64,000 nt of DNA from Ptiloglossa arizonensis. Lineage: Eukaryota; Arthropoda; Insecta; Hymenoptera; Colletidae. Shown in pieces: positions 41,501 to 51,000 of the stretch (position 1 is the first letter of the stretch; each line of letters opens with the position of its first letter). Below the pieces are notes generated by a model that saw only the letters and a list, made by a program, of their open reading frames with translations, had not been told where the DNA came from and searched no databases. The position numbers were made by a program, and so were the translations under genes. Where the stretch lies: assembly GCF_051014685.1 (NCBI RefSeq), contig NW_027478868.1, forward strand, positions 310,001-374,000, read 5' to 3'.

Positions 41501-42060
41501 GCATATCTCGCGAACCGATTGACCTAACCCAAAAATTACTACTGCATCTGAAAGTAGAAGCACGCCCGATTACAGCGGTATGTGTATTTCTTCCCTAGGC
41601 CATTCTGGTTAAGCGTTTGGAGCAGCAGAATTGCGAAAAATTTTTTGCCTTCTCAACCATTTCTTGGCTTCAAACTCCCATATCTCGCGAACGGATTGAC
41701 CTAACCCAAAAATGCCTGTTGCGTCTGAAAGTAGAAACTCGCCCGATTACAACGGTATGTGTATTTTTTCCCTAGGCCATTCTGGTTAAGCTTTTGGAGC
41801 AGCAGAAGTGCGAAAAATTTGTTGTCTTCTCAACCATTTCTTAGCTTCAAACTCCCATATCTCGCGAACGGATTGACCTAACCCAAAAATTCCTATTGCA
41901 TCTGAAAGTAGAAACTCGCCCGATTGCAACGGTATGTGTATTTTTTCCCTAGTCCATTCTGGTTAAGCGTTTGGAGCAGCAGAATTGCGAAAAATTTTTT
42001 GCCTTCTCAACCCTTTCTTGGCTTCAAACTCCCATATCTCGCGAACGGATTGACCTAACC

Positions 42061-42130
42061 CAAAAATTCCTGTTGCGTCTGAAAAGTAGAAACTCGCCCG
42101 ATTACAAAGGTATGTGTATTTTTCCCTAGG
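42061..42130 (+). repeat. Monomer with compensating +1 and -1 indels
   Basis: At about 42081 the usual TCTGAAAGTAG has an extra A (GAAAAGTAG). About 40 bp later the T run before CCCTAGG has one T fewer (GTATTTTTCCC). The two cancel, so the spacing between flanking markers (41574 to 43698) stays exactly 12 x 177 bp. Both changes are in homopolymers, so sequencing or assembly error is a real alternative. Confidence 0.75.
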
Positions 42131-45100
42131 CCATTCTGGTTAAGCGTTTGGAGCAACAGAATTGCGAAAAATATGTTGCCTTCTCAACCATTTCTTGGCT
42201 TCAAACTCTCATATCTCGCGAGCGGATTGACCTAACCCAAAAATTACTACTGCATCTGAAAGTAGAAGCTCGCCCGATTACAACGGTATGTGTATTTTTT
42301 CCCTAGGCCATTCTGGTTAAGCGTTTGGAGCAGCAGAATTGCGAAAAATTTTTTGCCTTCTCAACCATTTCTTGGCTTCAAACTCCCATATCTCGCGAAC
42401 GGATTGACCTAACCCAAAAATGCCTGTTGCGTCTGAAAGTAGAAACTCGCCCGATTACAACGGTATGTGTATTTTTTCCCTAGGCCATTCTGGTTAAGCG
42501 TTTGGAGCAGCAAAAGTGCGAAAAATTTGTTGTCTTCTCAACTATTTCTTAACTTCAAACTCCCATATCTCGCGAACGGATTGACCTAACCCAAAAATTC
42601 CTATTGCATCTGAGAGTAGAAACTCGCCCGATTACAACGGTATGTGTATTTTTTCCCTAGGCCATTCTGGTTAAGCGTTTGGAGCAGCAGAATTGCGATA
42701 AATTTTTTGCCTTCTCAACCATTTCTTGTCTTCAAACTCCCATATCTCGCGAACGGATTGACCTAACCAAAAAATTCCTTTTGCATCTGAAAGTAGAAAC
42801 TCGCCCGATTACAACGGTATGTGTATTTTTTCCCTAGGCCATTCTGGTTAAGCGTTTGGAGAAGCAGAATTGCGAAAAATTTTGTGCCTTCTCAACCATT
42901 TCTTTGCTTCAAACTCCCATATCTCGCGAACGGATTGACCTAACCCAAAAATTCCTGTTGCATCTGAAAGTAGAAACTCGCCCGATTACAACGGTATGTG
43001 TATTTTTTCCCTAGGCCATTCTGGTTAAGCGTTTGGAGCAGCAGAATTGCAAAAAATTTTTTGCCTTCTCAACCATTTCTTGCCTTCAAACTCCCATAAC
43101 TCGCGAACGGATTGACCTGACCCAAAAATTCCTATTGCATCGGAAAGCAGAAGCTCGCCCGATTACAACGGTATGTGTATTTTTTCCCTAGGCCATTCTG
43201 GTTAAGCGTTTGGAGCAGCAGAATTGCGAAAAATTTTATGCCTTCTCAACCATTTCTTGGCTTCAAACTCCCATATCTCGCGAACGGATTAACCTAACCC
43301 AAAAATTCCTATTGCATCTGAAAGTAGAATCTCGCCCGATTACAACGGTATGTGTATTTTTTCCCTAGGCCATTCTGGTTAAGCCTTTGGAGCGGCAGAA
43401 TTGCGAAAAATTTTTTGTCTTTTTAACCATTTCTTGGCTTCAAACTCCCATATCTCGCGAACGGATTGACCTAACCCAAAAATTCCTATTGCATCTGAAA
43501 GTAGAAACTCGCCCGATTACAACGGTATGTGTATTTTTTCCCTAGGCCATTCTGGTTAAGCGTTTGGAGCAGCAGAATTGCGAAAAATTTGTTGCCTTCT
43601 CAACCATTTCTTGGCTTCAAACTCGCATATCTCGCGAACCGATTGACCTAACCCAAAAATTACTACTGCATCTGAAAGTAGAAGCACGCCCGATTACAGC
43701 GGTATGTGTATTTCTTCCCTAGGCCATTCTGGTTAAGCGTTTGGAGCAGCAGAATTGCGAAAAATTTTTTGCCTTCTCAACCATTTCTTGGCTTCAAACT
43801 CCCATATCTCGCGAACGGATTGACCTAACCCAAAAATGCCCGTTGCGTCTGAAAGTAGAAACTCGCCCGATTACAACGGTATGTGTATTTTTTCCCTAGG
43901 CCATTCTGGTTAAGCTTTTGGAGCAGCAGAAGTGCGAAAAATTTGTTGTCTTCTCAACCATTTCTTAGCTTCAAACTCCCATATCTCGCGAACGGATTGA
44001 CCTAACCCAAAAATTCCTATTGCATCTGAAAGTAGAAACTCGCCCGATTGCAACGGTATGTGTATTTTTTCCCTAGTCCATTCTGGTTAAGCGTTTGGAG
44101 CAGCAGAATTGCGAAAAATTTTTTGCCTTCTCAACCCTTTCTTGGCTTCAAACTCCCATATCTCGCGAACGGATTGACCTAACCCAAAAATTCCTGTTGC
44201 GTCTGAAAGTAGAAACTCGCCCGATTACAAAGGTATGTGTATTTTTTCCCTAGGCCATTCTGGTTAAGCGTTTGGAGCAACAGAATTGCGAAAAATATGT
44301 TGCCTTCTCAACCATTTCTTGGCTTCAAACTCTCATATCTCGCGAGCGGATTGACCTAACCCAAAAATTACTACTGCATCTGAAAGTAGAAGCTCGCCCG
44401 ATTACAACGGTATGTGTATTTTTTCCCTAGGCCATTCTGGTTAAGCGTTTGGAGCAGCAGAATTGCGAAAAATTTGTTGCCTTCTCAACCATTTCTTGGC
44501 TTCGAACTCGCATATCTCGCGAACCGATTGACCTAACCCAAAAATTACTACTGCATCTGAAAGTAGAAGCACGCCCGATTACAGCGGTATGTGTATTTCT
44601 TCCCTAGGCCATTCTGGTTAAGCGTTTGGAGCAGCAGAATTGCGAAAAATTTTTTGCCTTCTCAACCATTTCTTGGCTTCAAACTCCCATATCTCGCGAA
44701 CGGATTGACCTAACCCAAAAATGCCTGTTGCGTCTGAAAGTAGAAACTCGCCCGATTACAACGGTATGTGTATTTTTTCCCTAGGCCATTCTGGTTAAGC
44801 GTTTGGAGCAGCAAAAGTGCGAAAAATTTGTTGTCTTCTCAACTATTTCTTAACTTCAAACTCCCATATCTCGCGAACGGATTGACCTAACCCAAAAATT
44901 CCTATTGCATCTGAGAGTAGAAACTCGCCCGATTACAACGGTATGTGTATTTTTTCCCTAGGCCATTCTGGTTAAGCGTTTGGAGCAGCAGAATTGCGAA
45001 AAATTTTTTGCCTTCTCAACCATTTCTTGTCTTCAAACTCCCATATCTCGCGAACGGATTGACCTAACCAAAAAATTCCTTTTGCATCTGAAAGTAGAAA

Positions 45101-46351
45101 CTCGCCCGATTACAACGGTATGTGTATTTTTTCCCTAGGCCATTCTGGTTAAGCGTTTGGAGAAGCAGAATTGCTAAAAATTTTGTGCCTTCTCAACCAT
45201 TTCTTTGCTTCAAACTCCCATATCTCGCGAACGGATTGACCTAACCCAAAAATTCCTGTTGCATCTGAAAGTAGAAACTCGCCCGATTACAACGGTATGT
45301 GTATTTTTTCCCTAGGCCATTCTGGTTAAGCGTTTGGAGCAGCAGAATTGCAAAAAATTTTTTGCCTTCTCAACCATTTCTTGCCTTCAAACTCCCATAA
45401 CTCGCGAACGGATTGACCTGACCCAAAAATTCCTATTGCATCGGAAAGTAGAAGCTCGCCCGATTACAACGGTATGTGTATTTTTTCCCTAGGCCATTCT
45501 GGTTAAGCGTTTGGAGCAGCAGAATTGCGAAAAATTTTATGCCTTCTCAACCATTTCTTGGCTTCAAACTCCCATATCTCGCGAACGGATTAACCTAACC
45601 CAAAAATTCCTATTGCATCTGAAAGTAGATTCTCGCCCGATTACAACGGTATGTGTATTTTTTCCCTAGGCCATTCTGGTTAAGCCTTTGGAGCGGCAGA
45701 ATTGCGAAAAATTTTTTGTCTTTTTAACCATTTCTTGGCTTCAAACTCCCATATCTCGCGAACGGATTGACCTAACCCAAAAATTCCTATTGCATCTGAA
45801 AGTAGAAACTCGCCCGATTACAACGGTAGGTGTATTTTTTCCCTAGGCCATTCTGGTTAAGCGTTTGGAGCAGCAGAATTGCGAAAAATTTGTTGCCTTC
45901 TCAACCATTTCTTGGCTTCAAACTCGCATATCTCGCGAACCGATTGACCTAACCCAAAAATTACTACTGCATCTGAAAGTAGAAGCACGCCCGATTACAG
46001 CGGTATGTGTATTTCTTCCCTAGGCCATTCTGGTTAAGCGTTTGGAGCAGCAGAATTGCGAAAAATTTTTTGCCTTCTCAACCATTTCTTGGCTTCAAAC
46101 TCCCATATCTCGCGAACGGATTGACCTAACCCAAAAATGCCTGTTGCGTCTGAAAGTAGAAACTCGCCCGATTACAACGGTATGTGTATTTTTTCCCTAG
46201 GCCTTTCTGGTTAAGCGTTTGGAGCAGCAGAAGTGCGAAAAATTTGTTGTCTTCTCAACTATTTCTTAACTTCAAACTCCCATATCTCGCGAACGGATTG
46301 ACCTAACCCAAAAATTCCTATTGCATCTGAGAGTAGAAACTCGCCCGATTA

Positions 46352-46355
46352 CAAC
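46352..46355 (+). repeat. Target-site duplication, left copy (CAAC)
   Basis: The last satellite bases before the insert, within CGATTACAAC. They match CAAC at 47011-47014. If the duplication is read as 5 bp (ACAAC), the insert is 46356-47009 and ends CTAC. The 4-bp reading is preferred because it gives TG...CA termini. Confidence 0.82.
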
Positions 46356-46384
46356 TGTTGTTTCGTTCTCTCCTCTTATCACTT

Positions 46385-46405
46385 GGATCTCTGGAGGAGA
46401 GATCC
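46385..46405 (+). other. Perfect 8-bp inverted repeat near the LTR 5' end
   Basis: GGATCTCT (46385-46392), spacer GGAGG, then AGAGATCC (46398-46405). The arms are exactly complementary and could form a hairpin or bind a dimeric protein. It begins 30 bp inside the element, upstream of the inferred promoter. The function is unknown. Confidence 0.7.
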
Positions 46406-46454
46406 TTTTGAATGATTTATCCCCGTACGAGCCCCCAAATAACTATTGCTCTGA

Positions 46455-46496
46455 TGTGGTATATTAAAGTATATTTAATAATATTATATATTACAA
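46455..46496 (+). other. AT-rich tract in the LTR U3-like region
   Basis: A strongly AT-rich stretch containing ATTAAA (46463-46468) and TTTAATAATATTATATA. ATTAAA can be a variant poly(A) signal, but it lies upstream of the inferred start site, so a U3 location is more consistent. I see no AATAAA downstream of the start. Confidence 0.5.
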
Positions 46497-46592
46497 TGAT
46501 GGTAGTGTTAGATGTAGTGTCAGTGGTTAGTTTCGCTGGATACGTCTTTTAGTTGTCTCGTCTTATCGTCTTTTTAGTCATACCGTCCGCGA

Positions 46593-46655
46593 CATACTCT
46601 TCGGACATACTCTCGTCGTCATACTTTGTCATACTATGTCATACTGTACCATACT
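46593..46655 (+). repeat. CATACT short repeats, partly 10-bp phased
   Basis: CATACT starts at 46593, 46606, 46620, 46630, 46640 and 46650. The last four are exactly 10 bp apart, about one helical turn. They end about 25 bp before the TATA box, a position that suits an enhancer or transcription-factor cluster in a U3 region. No factor is assigned. Confidence 0.65.
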
Positions 46656-46680
46656 GTGTTCCTACGTTCTTCTCGCGCTC

Positions 46681-46742
46681 TATATAGTCATTCCCCTTCA
46701 TTCTCTTTCATTCCAATCCTCAGTCTCTCTCACTTCAGACAT
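46681..46742 (+). promoter_or_regulatory. Core promoter of the LTR: TATA box, initiator, DPE
   Basis: TATATAG starts at 46681. TCATTC at 46708-46713 fits the arthropod initiator TCAKTY. If its A (46710) is +1, the TATA box starts at -29. AGACAT at 46737-46742 then lies exactly at +28 to +33 and fits the downstream promoter element consensus RGWYV. Three elements at canonical spacing support rightward transcription starting near 46710, with about 300 bp of R/U5 before the satellite. TCATT also occurs at 46687-46691 and 46698-46702, but those copies do not have the right TATA spacing. Confidence 0.6.
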
Positions 46743-47010
46743 TCGGCCACGCTCGGCCATCCCAATCACCCGTCTTTTCTAAACACTCTTCACTTTCGCC
46801 GAACCACATGTATTTCCTTTCATCCCCATGCATTCTCACGCTCGGTCGTCGCACAAGACCCTTTGTAAAGGATACTCGTGCCTTCCAGGAAAGCTAGCGA
46901 GCCGATCGGCGCTAAATGTTTACTTCAACTCGAGTCCAACCGCGCACGTTATCTTGTTTAGGCCTACGCTCGAAGCAAGCCTAAGCGGACGCCGAAAATC
47001 CGATACTACA
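46743..47010 (+). other. R/U5-like 3' part of the LTR
   Basis: Sequence unrelated to the satellite, downstream of the inferred start site and ending ACTACA. ORFs that enter it are short, begin arbitrarily and run into the satellite; they look accidental. No terminator or poly(A) signal is obvious, so transcripts could read through into the array at 47011. Confidence 0.5.
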
Positions 47011-47014
47011 CAAC
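47011..47014 (+). repeat. Target-site duplication, right copy (CAAC)
   Basis: The first satellite bases after the insert, continuing as CAACGGTATGTG, the normal monomer sequence. Together with the left copy this marks a simple insertion with no loss of host sequence. Confidence 0.82.
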
Positions 47015-48098
47015 GGTATGTGTATTTTTTCCCTAGGCCATTCTGGTTAAGCGTTTGGAGCAGCAGAATTGCGAAAAATTTTTTGCCTTCTCAACCATTT
47101 CTTGTCTTCAAACTCCCATATCTCGCGAACGGATTGACCTAACCAAAAAATTCCTATTGCATCTGAAAGTAGAAACTCGCCCGATTACAACGGTATGTGT
47201 ATTTTTTCCCTAGGCCATTCTGGTTAAGCGTTTGGAGAAGCTGAATTGCGAAAAATTTTGTGCCTTCTCAACCATTTCTTTGCTTCAAACTCCCATATCT
47301 CGCGAACGGATTGACCTAACCCAAAAATTCCTGTTGCATCTGAAAGTAGAAACTCGCCCGATTACAACGGTATGTGTATTTTTTCCCTAGGCCATTCTGG
47401 TTCAGCGTTTGGAGCAGCAGAATTGCGAAAAATATTTGGCCTTCTCAACCATTTCTTGGCTTCAAACTCCCATATCTCGCGAACGGATTGACCTAACCCA
47501 AAAATGCCTGTTGCGTCTGAAAGTAGAAACTCGCCCGATTACAACGGTATGTGTATTTTTTCCCTAGGCCATTCTGGTTAAGCGTTTGGAGCAGCAGAAT
47601 TGCGAAAAATTTTTTGCCTTCTCAACGATTTCTTGCCTTCAAACTCCCATAACTCGCGAACGGATTGACCTGACCCAAAAATTCCTATTGCATTGGAAAG
47701 TAGAAGCTCGCCCGATTACAACGGTATGTGTATTTTTTCCCTAGGCCATTCTGGTTAAGCGTTTGGAGCAGCAGAATTGCGAAAAATTTTATGCTTTCTC
47801 AACCATTTCTTGGCTTCAAACTCCCATATCTCGCGAACGGATTAACCTAACCCAAAAATTCCTATTGCATCTGAAAGTAGAATCTCGCCCGATTACAACG
47901 GTATGTGTATTTTTTCCCTAGGCCATTCTGGTTAAGCCTTTGGAGCGGCAGAATTGCGAAAAATTTTTTGCTTTCTCAACCATTTCTTGGCTTCAAACTC
48001 CCATATCTCGCGAACGGATTGACCTAACCCAAAAATTCCTGTTGCATCTGAAAGTAGAAACTCGCCCGATTACAACGGTATGTGTATTTTTTCCCTAG

Positions 48099-51000
48099 GC
48101 CATTCTGGTTCAGCGTTTGGAGCAGCAGAATTGCGAAAAATATTTGGCCTTCTCAACCATTTCTTGGCTTCAAACTCCCATATCTCGCGAACGGAATGAC
48201 CTAACCCAAAAATGCCTGTTGCGTCTGAAAGTAGAAACTCGCCCGATTACAACGGTATGTGTATTTTTTCCCTAGGCCATTCTGGTTAAGCGTTTGGAGC
48301 AGCAGAATTGCGAAAAATTTTTTGCCTTCTCAACCATTTCTTGCCTTCAAACTCCCATATCTCGCGAACGGATTGACCTAACCAAAAAATTCCTATTGCA
48401 TCTGAAAATAGAAACTCGCCCGATAACAACGGTATGTGTATTTTTTTCCCAGGCCATTCTGGTTAAGCGTTTGGAGCAGCAGAATTGCGAAAAATTTGTT
48501 GCTTTCTCAACCATTTCTTGGCTTCAAACTCACATATCTCGCGAACGGATTGACCTAACCCAAAAATTACTACTGCATCTGAAAGTAGAAGCTCGCCCGA
48601 TTACAACGGTATGTGTATTTTTTCCCTAGGCCATTCTGGTTAAGCGCTTGGAGCAGCAGAATTGCGAAAAATTTTTTGCCTTCTCAACCATTTCTTGGCT
48701 TCAAACTCCCATATCTCGCGAACGGATTGACCTAACCCAAAAATTCCTATTGCATCTGAAAGTAGAAGCTCGCCCGATTACAACGGTATGTGTATTTTTT
48801 CCCTAGGCCATTCTGGTTAAGCGTTTGGAGCGGCAGAATTGCGAAAAATTTGTTGTCTTCTCAACCATTTCTTGGCTTCAAACTCCCATATCTCGCGAAC
48901 GGATTGACCTAACCCAAAAATTCCTATTGCATCTGAAAGTAGAAGCTCGCCCGATTACAACGGTATGTGTATTTTTTCCCTAGGCCATTCTGGTTAAGCC
49001 TTTGGAGCGGCAGAATTGCGAAAAATTTTTTGCTTTCTCAACCATTTCTTGGCTTCAAACTCCCATATCTCGCGAACGGATTGACCTAACCCAAAAATTC
49101 CTGTTGCATCTGAAAGTAGAAACTCGCCCGATTACAACGGTGTGTGTATTTTTTCCCTAGGCCATTCTGGTTAAGCGTTTGGAGCAGCAGAATTGCGAAA
49201 AATATTTGGCCTTCTAAACCATTTCTTGGCTTCAAACTCCCATATCTCGCGAACGGATTGACCTAACCCAAAAATGCCTGTTGCGTCTGAAAGTAGAAAC
49301 TCGCCCGATTACAACGGTATGTGTATTTTTTCCCTAGGTCATTCTGGTTAAGCGTTTGGAGCAGCAGAAGTGCGAAAAATTTGTTGTCTTCTCAACCATT
49401 TCTTAGCTTCAAACTGCCATATCTTACGAACGGATTGACCTAACCCAAAAATTCCTATTGCATCTGACAGTAGAAACTCGCCCGATTTCAACGGTATGTG
49501 TATTTTTTCCCTAAGCCATTCTGGTTAAGCGTTTGGAGCAGCAGAATTGCGAAAAATTTTTTGCCTTCTCAACCATTTCTTGCCTTCAAACACCCATATC
49601 TCGCGAACGGATTGACCTAACCAAAAAATTCCTATTGCATCTGAAAGTAGAAACTCGCCCGATTACAACGGTATGTGTATTTTTTCCCCAGGCCATTCTG
49701 GTTAAGCGTTTGGAGCAGCAGAATTGCGAAAAATTTGTTGCCTTCTCAACCAGTTCTTGGCTTCAAACTCCCATATCTCGCGAACGGATTGACCTAACCC
49801 AAAAATTACTACTGCATCTGAAAGTAGAAGCTCGCCCGATTACAACGGTATGTGTATTTCTTCCCTAGGCCATTCTGGTTAAGCGTTTGGAGCAGCAGAA
49901 TTGCGAAAAATTTTTTGCCTTCTCAACCATTTCTTGCCTTCAAACTCCCATATCTCGCGAACGGATTGACCTAACCCAAAAATTCCTCTTGCGCCTGAAA
50001 GTAGAAACTCGCCCGATTACAACGGTATGTGTATTTTTTCCCTAGGCCATTCTGGTTAAGCGTTTGGAGCAGCAGAATTGCGAAAAATTTTTTGCCTTCT
50101 CTACCGTTTCTTGGCGTCAAACTCCCATATCTCGCGAACGGATTGACCTAACCCAAAAATTCCTGTTGCGTCTGAAAGTAGAAGCTCGCCCGATTACAAC
50201 GGTATGTGTATTTTTTCCCTAGGCCATTCTGGTTAAGCGTTTGGAGCAGCAGAATTGCGAAAAATTTTTTGCCTTCTCAACCATTTCTTGGCTTCAAACT
50301 CCCATATCTCGCGAACGGATTGACCTAACCCAAAAATGCCTGTTGCGTCTGAAAGTAGAAACTCGCCCGATTACAACGGTATGTGTATTTTTTCCCTAGG
50401 CCATTCTGGTTAAGCGTTTGGAGCAGCAGAAGTGCGAAAAATTTGTTGTCTTCTCAACCATTTCTTAGCTTCAAACTGCCATATATCACGAACGGATTGA
50501 CCTAACCCAAAAATTCCTATTGCATCTGAAAGTAGAAACTCGCCCGATTACAACGGTATGTGTATTTTTTCCCTGGGCCATTCTGGTTAAGGGTTTGGAG
50601 CAGCAGAATTGCGAAAAATTTTTTGCCTTCTCAACCATTTCTTTGCTTCAAACTCCCATATCTCGCGAACGGATTGACCTAACCCAAAAACTCCTGTTGC
50701 GTCTGAAAGTAGAAACTCGCCCCATTACAACGGTATGTGTATTTTTTCCCTAGGCCATTCTGGTTAAGCGTTTGGAGCAGCAGAATTGCGAAAAATTTTT
50801 TGCCTTCTCAACCATTTCTTTGCTTCAAACTCCCATATGTCGCGAACGGATTGACCTAACCCAAAAATTCCTGTTGCGTCTGAAAGTAGAAACTCGCCCG
50901 ATTTCAATGTTATGTGTATTTTTTCCCCAGGCCATTCTGGTTAAGCGTTTGGAGCAGCTGAATTGCGAAAAATTTGTTGCCTTCTCAACCATTTCTTGGC

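Larger units (their letters stand above)
1..46355 (+). repeat. 177-bp satellite array, left arm (about 262 monomers)
   Basis: Uninterrupted head-to-tail copies of one monomer, all in the same orientation. Landmarks such as CCCTAGGCC, GGAGCAGCAG, ATCTCGCGAACGG and CTCGCCCGATT recur every 177 bp. The CTAGGCC landmark at position 181 has remainder 4 modulo 177. At 16992 and 46020 the remainder is 0, and the four single-base losses I can locate (near 1377, 7925, 12880 and 13413) account for the whole shift. The array is open at the window start, so its true length is unknown. Monomers differ mainly by substitutions at recurring diagnostic sites: TTTTTT, TTTGTT, TTTTGT or TTTTAT before GCC; GGCTTC, AGCTTC, GCCTTC or GTCTTC; TGCGTCTG or TGCATCTG; GAAACTCG, GAAGCTCG or GAAGCACG. 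No gene is embedded in it. I do not recognise the satellite family by name. Confidence 0.97.
26501..46355 (+). repeat. 17-monomer-based HOR domain (3009-bp unit, rearranged)
   Basis: Marker monomers recur at exact multiples of 177 bp. HindIII sites following an ACAGCGG monomer lie at 26920, 29929, 30460, 32938, 35770, 38248, 39310, 41788 and 43912, giving spacings of 17, 3, 14, 16, 14, 6, 14 and 12 monomers. A palindrome-bearing monomer lies at 28889, 31898, 34907, 37208, 43049 and 45350 (17, 17, 13, 33, 13). Larger duplications overlie this. About 26.6-27.4 kb and 30.4-31.1 kb recur 8850 bp downstream. About 35.4-37.7 kb recurs 8142 bp downstream and shares private changes such as GCTAAAAATT (37031 and 45173). 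The base unit is inferred from the spacings 17 and 3+14; the rest are gains and losses of whole monomers. Confidence 0.85.
46356..47010 (+). mobile_element. Solo LTR-like insertion (655 bp) inside the satellite
   Basis: The only non-satellite sequence in the window. It begins TGTTGT and ends ACTACA, giving TG...CA termini with a short imperfect inverted repeat (TGTTGT against TGTAGT). CAAC lies on both sides. Deleting the insert plus one CAAC rejoins GATTACAAC to GGTATG and regenerates an intact monomer. The phase also agrees: the CTAGGCC remainder modulo 177 moves from 0 to 128, and 659 bp is 3 x 177 + 128. There is no reverse transcriptase, primer-binding site or second LTR, so a solo LTR left by LTR-LTR recombination is the simplest reading. 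The orientation is set by the promoter at 46681-46742. A Gypsy or Bel/Pao origin fits a 4-bp duplication, but the family is not identified. A short non-autonomous element is an alternative. Confidence 0.82.

Noticed and set aside
46356..47010. DNA transposon with terminal inverted repeats
   Set aside because: Terminal complementarity is only about six bases with a mismatch and there is no transposase remnant. TG...CA ends, a 4-bp duplication and an internal promoter fit an LTR better.
46356..47010. Full-length retrotransposon or endogenous retrovirus
   Set aside because: Too short, with no gag, protease, reverse transcriptase or integrase coding sequence and no second LTR in the window.
46626..47142. 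Two overlapping ORFs (80 and 104 codons) in and across the LTR-like insert
   Set aside because: The first lies in the promoter region and is low-complexity Ser/His-rich. The second begins in the insert and continues into the satellite. Neither shows a recognisable domain, and both are expected by chance.
48294..48629. 111-codon ORFs starting MEQQN, repeated throughout the array (also 65-87-codon versions)
   Set aside because: They are one or two satellite monomers read through a lost TAG. The stop is conserved in nearly all monomers and the start is an internal repeat position (the TTG/GTTTGGAG region, not always ATG). They have no promoter or gene context, and the frame follows trivially from a 177-bp period divisible by three.
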